A stretch of DNA of 16,310 bases from an uncultured Armatimonadota bacterium (GCA_903881535.1 CAIRTT010000564.1:1-16310), one strand, 5' to 3'. Counted from the first letter of the stretch, positions 1 through 7,166 are shown. Numbers and translations are program-made. Notes: generated by a model from the letters alone, not told the origin.

Positions 1-1
1 A

Positions 2-205
2 TCGCAGCATCAACACCTGCCATCCATGCCGGAAGTTGTCTTCTGGCCGGTCTTTGGAATCCTGGTTGTGGCTGGTGCGGTGGATGCTGTACGTCGCGGT
101 CCATCCGCAAGTCCTGCTATCGATGAAACAGCGATGGTGGACGCATTACCAGGCGTTCCTGTCACCGATGACGGTGCAGGCGTTGATGTTCCCGATTCGC
201 ACTAG
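2..205 (+). CDS. 3' end of an unknown gene (partial at window edge)
   Basis: This frame is open from the left edge to a TAG at 203-205 and encodes at least 67 residues. The visible part has a hydrophobic stretch (VVFWPVFGILVVAGAV), then a basic VRRG and a hydrophilic acidic tail, so it looks like a membrane helix with a short soluble C-terminus. An in-frame ATG at 26 could instead start a 59-residue single-helix protein, but no ribosome binding site precedes it. It ends 6 bp before the convergent gene at 212, and no terminator lies between them. The family is not recognised and the assignment as a gene is moderate. Confidence 0.4.
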   Translation, partial: SQHQHLPSMPEVVFWPVFGILVVAGAVDAVRRGPSASPAIDETAMVDALPGVPVTDDGAGVDVPDSH

Positions 206-211
206 CCCCGC

Positions 212-1039
212 TTAAAACCCGTGAAAGACGTGGATCCACGCCCGGCTCCCAGATGGATCCACAAGCATCGTTAGATACTCCCCATCCCCTGGGTACGTCG
301 TGAATTCCTGTTCCACAGTACGGTAAACCTTGCCGCCCTTCGGCATCGAAGTTGGCCACCAATACGGCGCAAAGCTAAAGAACATCGCACCCGGAGACTT
401 GGTGGATGACTTCCCAATCTTACGGCCAAGCGCTGTAAGTGTTGATGGAGGGGCATCGATACGAACAAGGTACGCAGAATCGAGAAAGCCTCCCAGCTCA
501 TAGACATTCACTTTAGTCGGCTGCCCCGCACCCTTGGGAAGCATTTCTGAAATGTCGCCCGGGAGCGTGTCGGTAAATGCCGGGATATCCATGTTCCGCA
601 GCAGGCCGCCGCCAAGCGCGACGACATTTACGACCGCTGCCCCGATGGCCAAGAGTTTGCCACGGCTGAGCGAATGCCCAAATGGAAGCTGCTTTACGGA
701 TGCGAGCAGTATCGCACAGCCCCCACCAATAATTGCCGAAAACACAAAAGTTACAGAGAGTGGGCTCATCCCAAACATTGCCACTGCGCACACCAGACAA
801 AACGAAATCCACGCAACCCAGCCTCTCCCCACGGGCGCCACGGCGGCAAGTGCCGTAGGAAGGCAGAAACAAAGTGAGCCGATCAGGATTGCCAGGGCGA
901 TGTTGTCAGACCGGATACCAGAAAATAGCGACCACCAAAGGAAAGTCAATGCCCCCATGAATAAAACAATGGCGGTGATGGCAAATGCCAGCCACCGCCA
1001 GATAAGGGCAGATTTGGTTAGGTACGTGGATGAGCGCAT
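212..1039 (-). CDS. Polytopic membrane protein with C-terminal soluble domain, unknown function
   Basis: Predicted 275-residue protein. About five hydrophobic helices are visible, near residues 14-38, 46-68, 73-91, 94-115 and 128-147. A soluble region of about 125 residues (150-275), rich in Pro, Gly and aromatic residues, follows. The frame stays open for 45 codons upstream of 1039, but the ATG at 1037-1039 is preferred: the upstream part is Arg/Pro-rich and unlike a membrane protein start, whereas here a short basic leader runs directly into the first helix. No good Shine-Dalgarno is seen. A GATAAT hexamer at 1073-1078 (minus strand) could be a -10 but has no convincing -35. I do not recognise the family and assign no function. 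Confidence 0.65.
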   Translation of the reverse strand: MRSSTYLTKSALIWRWLAFAITAIVLFMGALTFLWWSLFSGIRSDNIALAILIGSLCFCLPTALAAVAPVGRGWVAWISFCLVCAVAMFGMSPLSVTFVFSAIIGGGCAILLASVKQLPFGHSLSRGKLLAIGAAVVNVVALGGGLLRNMDIPAFTDTLPGDISEMLPKGAGQPTKVNVYELGGFLDSAYLVRIDAPPSTLTALGRKIGKSSTKSPGAMFFSFAPYWWPTSMPKGGKVYRTVEQEFTTYPGDGEYLTMLVDPSGSRAWIHVFHGF

Positions 1040-1162
1040 GAGGCATGCTACACGAATAGAGCAACGCTGCAGATTATCTGAGGGATGCCGGTAAAGTGTT
1101 TGCCCTCGAGGAGGACCATGGCCTGCAGGTATCTGTAAAGACATAAATGCCTTGAAAACACT

Positions 1163-1200
1163 AGCCTCCCGCATCGTTGCCGGGAGGCTTTTCGTTTAGA
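1163..1200 (-). terminator. Hairpin terminator behind the pseudopilin gene (possibly bidirectional)
   Basis: AGCCTCCCG (1163-1171) and CGGGAGGCT (1181-1189) form a perfect 9-bp stem with a 9-nt loop. It sits 13 bp beyond the stop codon of the minus-strand pseudopilin gene, whose transcript would continue into a modest AGTGTTTTC tail. On the plus strand the tail is better (TTTTCGTTT), but no plus-strand gene reads into it. It may act in both directions. Confidence 0.65.
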
Positions 1201-1202
1201 GC

Positions 1203-1925
1203 CTAAACGCCCGGGCCGAGGTTGTCCCGGTTGTGCATCCCCGCAGGTCCAGCGCCTGGCACACCGCGCAGCAGGGTCTGCGTAAAGCGATACCACTTTA
1301 CGTGGCCATCTGCGAAGACATTATTGTTTCCGCCACTGTGGCGACCCAGGTTTTGCGGATTCACAGTTCCATCCGGCCACAAACCTGAACCATCCAGGAA
1401 ACCTGCTTCCCAGTCGTTTGGATCAGCTGACTCAGACCAAGGATGGTAGTCGAACGCACCGTAATAGCTTGGGCGCTCTGCAATCATGATTTGCTCGGCA
1501 GGGCTGTTGAATGTTGCAAACGCTATATGGTGCGCAAAGTATCCATTGATGGAATAGTCGGTGCGGACAGCTGGCCAGTTCGCGTTTGTAAGGACATCCG
1601 AGAAATACAGCTGCGGGGTCACATTCCCAATGGATGGGCAGCGCAGCACATCACGGGATTTGAGGTACGGAAACAATGGCTGATACCAAGCATAAAGCTC
1701 GGAAATATCAGCCACATCGTGCGCCGTTGTCACCGACATCTCATCGTAATCCTGCGAATACATCATCATGGAAAGGCCAAGCTGGCGTACGTTCGAAAGA
1801 CACGAAGTCTGCCGCGCTTTTTCACGGGCCTGAGCAAAGACAGGAAAGAGAATGGCTGCAAGGATAGCGATAATTGCAATAACAACGAGGAGCTCGATGA
1901 GCGTAAAGGCACGTTTATTTGACAT
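1203..1925 (-). CDS. Type IV pilin-like / DUF1559-type prepilin-cleaved protein
   Basis: 240-residue protein with a short basic leader (MSNKRA) followed by the FTLIELLVVIAIIAILAAIL class III signal and membrane helix. The prepilin peptidase site is expected between Ala and Phe, where most pilins have Gly-Phe. The continuation FPVFAQAREKARQTSC, SNVRQLG and MMMYSQDYDE is the form typical of Armatimonadota pseudopilins. Near the C-terminus GGNNNVFADGHVKW resembles the H-x-G/FADGHV element of DUF1559 proteins. The ATG at 1923-1925 is chosen because GGTGG lies 5-6 nt upstream; a GTG three codons earlier is less likely. Such proteins occur in many copies per genome and their roles (type II secretion-like or surface structures) are mostly unknown. 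A hairpin terminator follows the gene. Confidence 0.88.
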   Translation of the reverse strand: MSNKRAFTLIELLVVIAIIAILAAILFPVFAQAREKARQTSCLSNVRQLGLSMMMYSQDYDEMSVTTAHDVADISELYAWYQPLFPYLKSRDVLRCPSIGNVTPQLYFSDVLTNANWPAVRTDYSINGYFAHHIAFATFNSPAEQIMIAERPSYYGAFDYHPWSESADPNDWEAGFLDGSGLWPDGTVNPQNLGRHSGGNNNVFADGHVKWYRFTQTLLRGVPGAGPAGMHNRDNLGPGV

Positions 1926-1950
1926 GATTTCCACCGGGATGTAGCGACAG

Positions 1951-1987
1951 TGTCAACACAGCGCAGCGATAGAGCGCGCAGTTGACA
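1951..1987. repeat. Inverted repeat upstream of the pseudopilin gene
   Basis: TGTCAAC (1951-1957) and GTTGACA (1981-1987) are perfect 7-bp inverted arms. Inside them a GCGC/GCGC pair (1961-1964 with 1973-1976) could extend an imperfect hairpin. It lies 26 bp upstream of the pseudopilin start codon and just after the end of the small exported-protein gene. There is no U-tract, so it is a poor terminator. Each arm contains TTGACA, a consensus -35 hexamer, but no matching -10 is seen at 16-18 bp on either strand. It could be an operator or mRNA structure, or it could be chance. Confidence 0.35.
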
Positions 1988-2005
1988 GGCATAGACGGGT
2001 AAAGG

Positions 2006-2332
2006 CTATGCAGCTACAGGTGGACCACGCAGTGTGTAAAAGAAGTACGTATCCCGTGGGGATTTGCAAACATCTAATGTGGGAAGTTGAAACCCTGGAA
2101 GCGCAGAAAGCACCACATCGACAGAAAGCTCAATCGGGGGCACCGCAGATGTCTCAACGTTACACAGTCCACACGCTTCGGAGTCGCCTGGGTTGATTGT
2201 GGATGCAGTTGCACACACAACATGTTGTAGTGCGTGGACGGTCGTCGAAACAGATGTGATTGCGACAAGCATCATCGCAAGGGCGCCAATAAGGCGCCAC
2301 TTACGGAGTCCTGATAGCAGGTCGTATCGCAT
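2006..2332 (-). CDS. Small exported Cys-containing protein (DUF2946-like)
   Basis: 108-residue protein with a basic N-terminus (MRYDLLSGLRKWR), one hydrophobic segment at about residues 14-32, and the rest probably outside the membrane. It has cysteines near 40, 54, 57 (CGLC) and 89 and ends in YTLRGPPVAA. A small protein with an N-terminal helix, a few Cys/His residues and a terminal RGPP resembles the DUF2946 group often found near metal-resistance genes. This match is from memory of the family layout and is weak. The gene lies directly downstream of the Fur-family regulator and has its own promoter, overlapped by an imperfect palindrome. I infer, but cannot show, a role in metal response. 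Confidence 0.6.
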   Translation of the reverse strand: MRYDLLSGLRKWRLIGALAMMLVAITSVSTTVHALQHVVCATASTINPGDSEACGLCNVETSAVPPIELSVDVVLSALPGFQLPTLDVCKSPRDTYFFYTLRGPPVAA

Positions 2333-2378
2333 GATGACCGAGTCTACCGAAGACGCAAATCAATTGCAATAGGTGGTG

Positions 2379-2400
2379 ATGATACGACTATACTGATTAT
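2379..2400 (-). promoter_or_regulatory. Candidate Fur-family operator over the -10 element
   Basis: The 22 bp at 2379-2400 form an imperfect palindrome with symmetric pairs in the pattern ATnATnnGnnTAnnCnnATnAT on the minus strand. It is AT-rich, about the length of a Fur/Zur box, and covers the -10 of the promoter for the small exported protein, immediately after the stop codon of the Fur-family gene. Only 6 of 11 base pairs are symmetric, so it is a candidate only. Confidence 0.25.
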
Positions 2401-2415
2401 GGCTCTCGTGAGCAA
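2387..2415 (-). promoter_or_regulatory. Promoter for the small exported protein gene
   Basis: On the minus strand TTGCTC (2410-2415) and TATAGT (2387-2392) are separated by exactly 17 bp, a good sigma-70-type match. The -35 lies inside the last codons of the Fur-family gene. The predicted start site leaves a leader of about 45 nt before the ATG at 2332. The same TTGCTC-17-TAT(A/G)GT arrangement occurs in front of mntR. Confidence 0.5.
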
Positions 2416-2864
2416 TCAGCACATTTACCGTAAAGTTCCAGCTGGTGTCGCATCACGACAAATCCAGACCGCGCCTCGATGCGCGCACTGAGCTCATCCA
2501 CGTCACAGTCATCAAAGGGCTCGACCTTGCCGCACTGGTCACAGACAATATGGTGATGGTGATGGGCATCATCCGGATGCGTTGGCTCGTAACGCGCATA
2601 CCCTTGGGCAAAATCGATCCGCCGGGCAAGGCCCTGTGTCTCAAGCAAATTGACAAAGCGATAAGCGGTCACAAGATTCACAGGTTCCGGTTCATCGGGC
2701 GTTCCGATACGCTTATTTGCCGCAGCATGCAGCTCGATAACAGATTGTGGTGTATGGGATTCGGCCAAGGATGCAACCAATGCCTTGCGGGGTGCCGTGA
2801 TACGACATCCGCTTTCCTTTAAGCGATCCAGAATCGCGTCTTGTGATAACCCCGTACAGTTCAT
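2397..2864 (-). CDS. fur: Fur-family metal-dependent transcriptional regulator
   Basis: 155-residue protein of normal Fur-family length. The N-terminal winged helix includes SGCRITAPRKALVASL (18-33) and VTAYRFVNLLETQGLARRIDF (65-85), matching the ATVYR recognition helix of the family. The dimerisation and metal half has five consecutive His (101-105), C108-x-x-C111, His140 and C148-x-x-C151, the two CxxC pairs of a structural zinc site. These motifs fit Fur, Zur or Mur and do not decide the metal. The ATG at 2862-2864 is chosen because everything upstream in this frame overlaps mntH. The gene starts 5 nt after the mntH stop, and AAGG inside the mntH end can serve as its ribosome binding site, so it should be cotranscribed with the transporter. 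Confidence 0.88.
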   Translation of the reverse strand: MNCTGLSQDAILDRLKESGCRITAPRKALVASLAESHTPQSVIELHAAANKRIGTPDEPEPVNLVTAYRFVNLLETQGLARRIDFAQGYARYEPTHPDDAHHHHHIVCDQCGKVEPFDDCDVDELSARIEARSGFVVMRHQLELYGKCADCSREP

Positions 2865-2869
2865 CTGCG

Positions 2870-4240
2870 TTACGCCTTGCCGCGTTCCTTGTATCCGAAC
2901 CGCACCCAGGTTGCAAATGCTGCACATGCACCGATGATGCAAGCCAGGATCGTCGGACCAAGGCGTTCCCAGACAAGGTAGAGGTTGAGCCCAATGATTA
3001 CCGATGCGGCAAGAATACTCAAAATGGTCATCCACACCGGATTCACAAAATCCCGCATCAGCTTCCGGCTACTTGTGAAGACAATCAGTGGCACGATAGC
3101 AAACGGCAGCTGAAGGCTAAGTGCCACCTGGGACCAGGTCAGAATGCGCGTGGTGTCATTGCCACCTGATATCAGGATGATGAACATCGCCGGTATAACG
3201 GCCAGTAGCCGTGTAACGATCCGCCGAATATGCGGTGCGACTTTCCAGTTGAGAAAACCTTCCATCACAATCTGACCTGCAAGGGTTCCCGTGATGGTGG
3301 ATGACTGCCCAGCGGCAAGCAACGCGACGGCAAATGCCGTGGCTGCAGCGCCGCCGAGGATTGGCTTCAGGAGTTTCTGCGCATCCCCAAGCTCACGAAC
3401 CTGGTCCATACGGCCATCGAACACAGTCCCCGCTAATACCAATATTGCCGCATTTACAAAGAAAGCCGCACCGAGTGCACCGATTGTGTCCCAGGTGTTG
3501 AAGCGGATTGCCTCTCGAATACCCTTGGCAGTACGCTCGTGCGCTCGTGTTTGCACAATGGATGAGTGGAGATAGAGATTATGCGGCATCACTGTGGCGC
3601 CGATAATCCCGAGGCTGATGACGATTGCTTCTGCATCCGGGAGTGAGGGAATCAAAAGACCCTGTGCAACCATGCCGAAATCAGGCTTAGCCAGAAATGT
3701 CTGAAGCAAAAAGCATCCAGCAACGGTGGCGACAAGCGTGATGACAATCGCTTCCAGCTTCCGGAAGCCAAATTTTGATAACCCTAGCAGGACAAGGACA
3801 TCAAACGTAGTGATTCCGACGCCGACAATCAGTGGGATACCAAATAAGAGCTGTAAGGCGATAGCAGAACCAATCACTTCAGCCAGATCACAGGCTATGA
3901 TTGCCAGCTCACAGAGAAGCCAGAGAGCGATGGCTGCAGGTTTGCGAAATTGCTCGCGACACGCCTGTGCTAAATCTTTCCCTGTTACGAGTCCAAGACG
4001 GACACAGAGCGTCTGGAGTAGAATCGCCATCAGGTTTGAAAGCAAAACAACCCAAAGGAGGCGATAGCCGTAGCGGGCTCCCCCTTCGAGATCAGTCGCC
4101 CAGTTACCCGGATCCATATATCCAACACTGATTAGGAACCCTGGCCCCATATAGGCCAAAACCTTGCGCATCAGGCTGGAGCGTCTTGGAATCTTGACCG
4201 TACGAAATGCTTCCGACAGAGACTCATCACGAGGCAGCAT
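2870..4240 (-). CDS. mntH: Nramp-family divalent metal transporter (MntH)
   Basis: 456-residue integral membrane protein of the Nramp family, which imports Mn2+/Fe2+ driven by protons. TM1 carries the DPGNW motif (Asp43, Asn46). TM6 carries the AxxMPHN motif (Ala215, Met218, His220). Asp and Asn of TM1 plus Met of TM6 form the known metal site, and the Met favours transition metals over Mg or Ca. The TM3 signature ACDLAEVIGSAIAL is also present (about 116-129). Length and about eleven helices match the family. The ATG directly follows the TAA of the upstream gene with no spacer, and GGAG near the end of that gene is its ribosome binding site, so translation is probably coupled. It lies in the operon headed by mntR. 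Confidence 0.95.
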   Translation of the reverse strand: MLPRDESLSEAFRTVKIPRRSSLMRKVLAYMGPGFLISVGYMDPGNWATDLEGGARYGYRLLWVVLLSNLMAILLQTLCVRLGLVTGKDLAQACREQFRKPAAIALWLLCELAIIACDLAEVIGSAIALQLLFGIPLIVGVGITTFDVLVLLGLSKFGFRKLEAIVITLVATVAGCFLLQTFLAKPDFGMVAQGLLIPSLPDAEAIVISLGIIGATVMPHNLYLHSSIVQTRAHERTAKGIREAIRFNTWDTIGALGAAFFVNAAILVLAGTVFDGRMDQVRELGDAQKLLKPILGGAAATAFAVALLAAGQSSTITGTLAGQIVMEGFLNWKVAPHIRRIVTRLLAVIPAMFIILISGGNDTTRILTWSQVALSLQLPFAIVPLIVFTSSRKLMRDFVNPVWMTILSILAASVIIGLNLYLVWERLGPTILACIIGACAAFATWVRFGYKERGKA

Positions 4241-5410
4241 TTAGTCTCCAAGCCCCCCGTGCGTCCCAAGAAGCAGTCCAAATCCATACGCTAGGGCGCC
4301 GCCAACCATCCCGACAAACGTCATCTCAAGACCTTGCTTCACCCACGAACGTCCAGTTACAAAAGTCTTGGATGCGCCAACCGCAAAGTGGGCCAAAACA
4401 CTGATAACCAGCGATTGCCAGACAGCGGGCATCCCCGATGTATAGAAAAACGGAATAATTGGCAGAAAGGCTCCAATTGCGGTGGACACGCCGGCAACGC
4501 CAGACGATGTCCATGGATTTGGGAAGCGATCCTCGTTAATGCCAAGCTCTTCACGAACCATCGTTTGCAGGAAAACATCTTTATTGGATGTCAACCGCTC
4601 GACAAGCTTCTGGGCCTCAGGCTCAGTAAAGCCTTTGAGCTGATACATCAGTTCGAGCTCTTCACGCTCATGCTCAGGATCCGTCTCGATTTCCATCCGC
4701 TCGCGCTCAATCTCAGACTCATGGACATCCCGCTCGCTCTTCGCCGCAAGGAATGCCGAGCTGCCCATCGAGAATGCTGAGCCAATCATGCCGGCAAGGC
4801 CAGCGATAAGGACGAATTTTGGAGATGCGCTAGTCGCACCGGCCACTGCTGAGACGATGCCAAAGACAGCACCAAGGCCATCGTTGACTCCGTAAATAGC
4901 ATCCCCAATCCAGCTCGCTGTTCCATGGGCATGCCACTTTTCGCGTGCCAGAAGGGAGTCAAGGCGTGAACGGGGACCGCTTTCCGCCTGTTGCGCCATG
5001 ATGTGTAGTTTCTGCGCGTGGACTTCCTCATCCGGGATGACCAGTTCAAGAATTTTAGTGGATGCTTCATCCCCGAGGCGGGCGATTTGATCCTGATACT
5101 CCGCGACGTGGTGACGTTCTTCGTGTTCGATGCGCCGAATCATCGCATCAGGGCCGAACATCCGGAGGAGGCGCATTTGCTTCCGCAAAGGTGCTTCGAT
5201 CGTCCGCTTGTCGACATCAACCCCGAGATCTCGTAACCGTTCTTCCCAAAGCCTGGCGTGTTCGTACTCACTCTCCGCCATCCGCTGGAGGAGGTCCTTA
5301 CGGTTCGCATCCGGTTCGGCAGCAGCAAGGGCATCATAGACCTTTGCAACCACTATTTCCTCTCGCCAGTTGGCGAGGATGATGCTGACCTTATTGGCGG
5401 GAAGAATCAA
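4241..5410 (-). CDS. mbfA: Ferritin-like/VIT1 fusion protein (MbfA-like metal exporter)
   Basis: 389-residue protein with two domains. Residues 1-145 are a ferritin/rubrerythrin-like four-helix bundle with likely di-metal ligands Glu18, E48-x-x-H51, Glu95/Glu98 and E128-x-x-H131. Residues 165-386 are a VIT1/CCC1 transporter domain: GDAIYGVNDGLGAVFGIVS (169-187), SMGSSAFLAAKSERD, a Glu-rich cytosolic helix (about 229-256), and further membrane helices to the C-terminus. This architecture is that of membrane-bound ferritin MbfA, which exports iron in rhizobia; VIT domains also move Mn2+. The start is a TTG at 5408-5410 overlapping the mntR TGA by 4 nt, with GGAG 7 nt upstream. No ATG is possible before residue 44, which would cut into the ferritin helices. 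Confidence 0.9.
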   Translation of the reverse strand: MILPANKVSIILANWREEIVVAKVYDALAAAEPDANRKDLLQRMAESEYEHARLWEERLRDLGVDVDKRTIEAPLRKQMRLLRMFGPDAMIRRIEHEERHHVAEYQDQIARLGDEASTKILELVIPDEEVHAQKLHIMAQQAESGPRSRLDSLLAREKWHAHGTASWIGDAIYGVNDGLGAVFGIVSAVAGATSASPKFVLIAGLAGMIGSAFSMGSSAFLAAKSERDVHESEIERERMEIETDPEHEREELELMYQLKGFTEPEAQKLVERLTSNKDVFLQTMVREELGINEDRFPNPWTSSGVAGVSTAIGAFLPIIPFFYTSGMPAVWQSLVISVLAHFAVGASKTFVTGRSWVKQGLEMTFVGMVGGALAYGFGLLLGTHGGLGD

Positions 5411-5877
5411 TACGCCGCTCCGGGGCTAACATTGCGTGCAATCCCAACGGAATCTGAACCCGGGATTGGCTGTCCGTGCGGGCAGTGTGTCGGGTGGTTC
5501 AAAAATGCTGCGAGACGTTCTTCAAATTCTTCCGAAATGACATGTTCGAGGCGCTCGGCTTCCTCATGTGCGGCTTCGGATGAGAATCCAAGGGTGTCGA
5601 TGAGAAAGACTTCAAGGAGGCGATGGTGCCGGGCAAGCTCATTTGCAACGCGAAGGCCATCGGGTGTCAGACCGACACCGCGGTACGCAACATAGTCAAC
5701 CATGCCTTCATCGGACAAAGATTTCAACATTTTTGTAACAAATGCGCGGCTGGTATTGTTACGGCGGGCAATGTCTGACATACTTGCAGTGCCATCCGGC
5801 CCGACCAGTGACAAAATTGCGCGAAGAATATCGCCAGATGTCTTGTTCAAGTAGCGCGATTCGCGCGATTTCACCAT
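5407..5877 (-). CDS. mntR: MntR-type (DtxR-family) manganese-responsive repressor
   Basis: 156-residue protein from the start chosen here. A winged helix (SDIARRNNTSRAFVTKML) is followed by the dimerisation helices with RHHRLLEVFL and EAERLEH. The E-x-x-E-H motif matches B. subtilis MntR Glu99/Glu102/His103, where iron-sensing DtxR/IdeR have Cys-x-x-Glu-His. An aspartate before the first wing aligns with MntR Asp8. A CPHG motif lies near the C-terminus. An ATG at 5910 would add 11 residues and has AGGA 10 nt upstream, but those codons include ATA and TTA, which look atypical here, and they coincide with a TTGCTC-17-TATGGT promoter, so I prefer 5877. The gene heads the metal operon and overlaps the next gene by 4 nt. 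Confidence 0.88.
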   Translation of the reverse strand: MVKSRESRYLNKTSGDILRAILSLVGPDGTASMSDIARRNNTSRAFVTKMLKSLSDEGMVDYVAYRGVGLTPDGLRVANELARHHRLLEVFLIDTLGFSSEAAHEEAERLEHVISEEFEERLAAFLNHPTHCPHGQPIPGSDSVGIARNVSPGAAY

Positions 5878-5889
5878 AGTTAACTTTAT

Positions 5890-5918
5890 ACCATACTCTG
5901 TCGTGTCCATATGAGCAA
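5890..5918 (-). promoter_or_regulatory. Predicted promoter of the mntR operon
   Basis: On the minus strand TTGCTC (5913-5918) and TATGGT (5890-5895) are 17 bp apart; TATAAA at 5885-5890 is an alternative -10. Transcription would start about 5-6 nt before the ATG at 5877, giving an almost leaderless mRNA. The palindrome AGTTAACT (5878-5885) sits at the predicted start site and could be part of an autoregulatory operator. The divergent murG gene starts at 5925, so its promoter must overlap this region. Confidence 0.45.
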
Positions 5919-5924
5919 ATTCCT

Positions 5925-7058
5925 ATGAAGTTCGTAATAACGGGAGGCGGCACAGGGGGGCACTTGGTTCCGGCACTTGCCGTTGTGGATGCCATCAAAC
6001 GTTGCGATTCCGAAGTGGATATCCTTTTCATCGGTTCCACCACTGGAATCGAAGCGGAAATCGTGCCAAAACGCGGCATTGTGTATAAGTCCATAGCAAC
6101 GGGAAAGCTGCGGAGGTCATCCAGAGGGCTTCTCGGGATGCTGACCATCGCCAATCTTCGCGATATGCTCGCGGTCCCAAAGGGCCTCATCGATGCATAT
6201 CGCATCCTCCGCGCGTACAAACCCGATGTCGTCCTTTCCACCGGCGGCTACGTCGCTGTGCCGGCAAGTATCGCCGCTTGGCTGCTACGCATCCCACTTG
6301 TTATTCACGAACAAACCACTACCATCGGACTCGCCAACCGTCTCTGCTGCGCGATCGCACACACCGTCGCGCTATCCTTTGACATCGCCCGCGAAGACCT
6401 ACCAGCACGGGCACGAGAAGGCGCCGTCCTGACGGGAAACCCTATTCGAAGGGAGACCCTCAGCGGGAGCCCTGAAAGTGCAGCCGTGCGCTTTGGAATC
6501 CCGGTGGACACGCCAGTTATCCTGATCACCGGAGGCGCACAAGGAGCGCGTGTCATTAATACGGCCATCTCGGATGCGATCCGTGAAGTCACCAAGACCC
6601 ACTTTGTCATCCACCAATGTGGCAAGCAAGGTCTCGAATCCTTGACTGCCCATCGGGAATCTCTCCCGGCTGCTATCCGTGAGCGGTGGTTTTTGAGTGC
6701 ATTCCTCGATGCAAACGCCATGGCGGATGCGTGGTCCATCGCCGAGATTGTGATTGCACGTGCCGGCGCAGGAACGGTGAATGAGGCCCTTATCCTTGCG
6801 AAGCCAATGATTTTCGTTCCGCTGGAACCAAGTAGTAGAAATGAACAGCTTCGGAATGCAGAGCGAAGCGCTGAGCTAGGGGCAGCGGTCATCGTGCGGC
6901 AGAGTGCATGCACCGGTGAAACGCTGGTTAAGACGCTGCGTACGATTTTGGACACGCCCGGATGCATCGAACAAATGGCGGCCTCTGCACATGATAGTGC
7001 CATCTTCGATGCGGATATACGCATTGCTAATATCCTAATAGACATTGCCGCAAAGTGA
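5925..7058 (+). CDS. murG: UDP-GlcNAc:undecaprenyl-PP-MurNAc-pentapeptide GlcNAc transferase
   Basis: 377-residue GT28-family glycosyltransferase. MurG adds GlcNAc to lipid I at the inner face of the cytoplasmic membrane to make lipid II for peptidoglycan. The N-terminal domain has GGGTGGH (7-13), STGGY (105-109) and IHEQ (127-130) followed by GLANR. The hinge has TGNPIR (170-175). The C-terminal donor-binding domain has GGAQGARVIN (203-212) and RAGAGTVNEALILAKPMIFV (279-298). The canonical DHQ after this region is replaced by NEQ (306-308). The start is fixed by the family-typical MKxVITGGGTGGH, although no Shine-Dalgarno is visible. It is divergent from mntR and not in a division/cell-wall cluster here, with no ftsW or murC beside it. 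A MurG-like paralogue is possible but less likely. Confidence 0.88.
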   Translation: MKFVITGGGTGGHLVPALAVVDAIKRCDSEVDILFIGSTTGIEAEIVPKRGIVYKSIATGKLRRSSRGLLGMLTIANLRDMLAVPKGLIDAYRILRAYKPDVVLSTGGYVAVPASIAAWLLRIPLVIHEQTTTIGLANRLCCAIAHTVALSFDIAREDLPARAREGAVLTGNPIRRETLSGSPESAAVRFGIPVDTPVILITGGAQGARVINTAISDAIREVTKTHFVIHQCGKQGLESLTAHRESLPAAIRERWFLSAFLDANAMADAWSIAEIVIARAGAGTVNEALILAKPMIFVPLEPSSRNEQLRNAERSAELGAAVIVRQSACTGETLVKTLRTILDTPGCIEQMAASAHDSAIFDADIRIANILIDIAAK

Positions 7059-7101
7059 TGTGTGATTCATCCATGTTGGTTTTCAGATACCGAACCTCGC
7101 A

Positions 7102-7131
7102 TTGCACGCCCTAAATGGCGGGCGATATACT
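7102..7131 (+). promoter_or_regulatory. Promoter of the nusA-ylxR-infB operon
   Basis: TTGCAC (7102-7107) and TATACT (7126-7131) are separated by 18 bp, both close to the sigma-70 consensus. The predicted start near 7138 places the first nucleotides of the transcript at the 5' arm of the hairpin at 7137-7166, giving a leader of about 100 nt before nusA. Confidence 0.65.
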
Positions 7132-7136
7132 CCAAC

Positions 7137-7166
7137 CGGTTGTGATGATTGAATAGTTCACAACCG
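7137..7166 (+). promoter_or_regulatory. 5' leader hairpin of the nusA transcript
   Basis: CGGTTGTGA (7137-7145) pairs perfectly with TCACAACCG (7158-7166), a 9-bp stem with a 12-nt loop at the very 5' end of the predicted transcript. An alternative CGCG-GAAG-CGCG mini-hairpin (7165-7176) would compete for its last two bases. It precedes an attenuator-like terminator and may protect the 5' end or take part in regulation. Confidence 0.5.

Noticed and set aside
534..1094. 186-codon plus-strand frame opposite the membrane protein gene
   Set aside because: It has a low-complexity Ser/Ala/Arg composition typical of antisense frames, while the minus strand shows clear membrane helices.
2549..2564. 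His-rich run in the Fur-family protein as a frameshift or artefact
   Set aside because: Histidine clusters before the first CxxC are normal in Fur/Zur proteins, and the frame is continuous.
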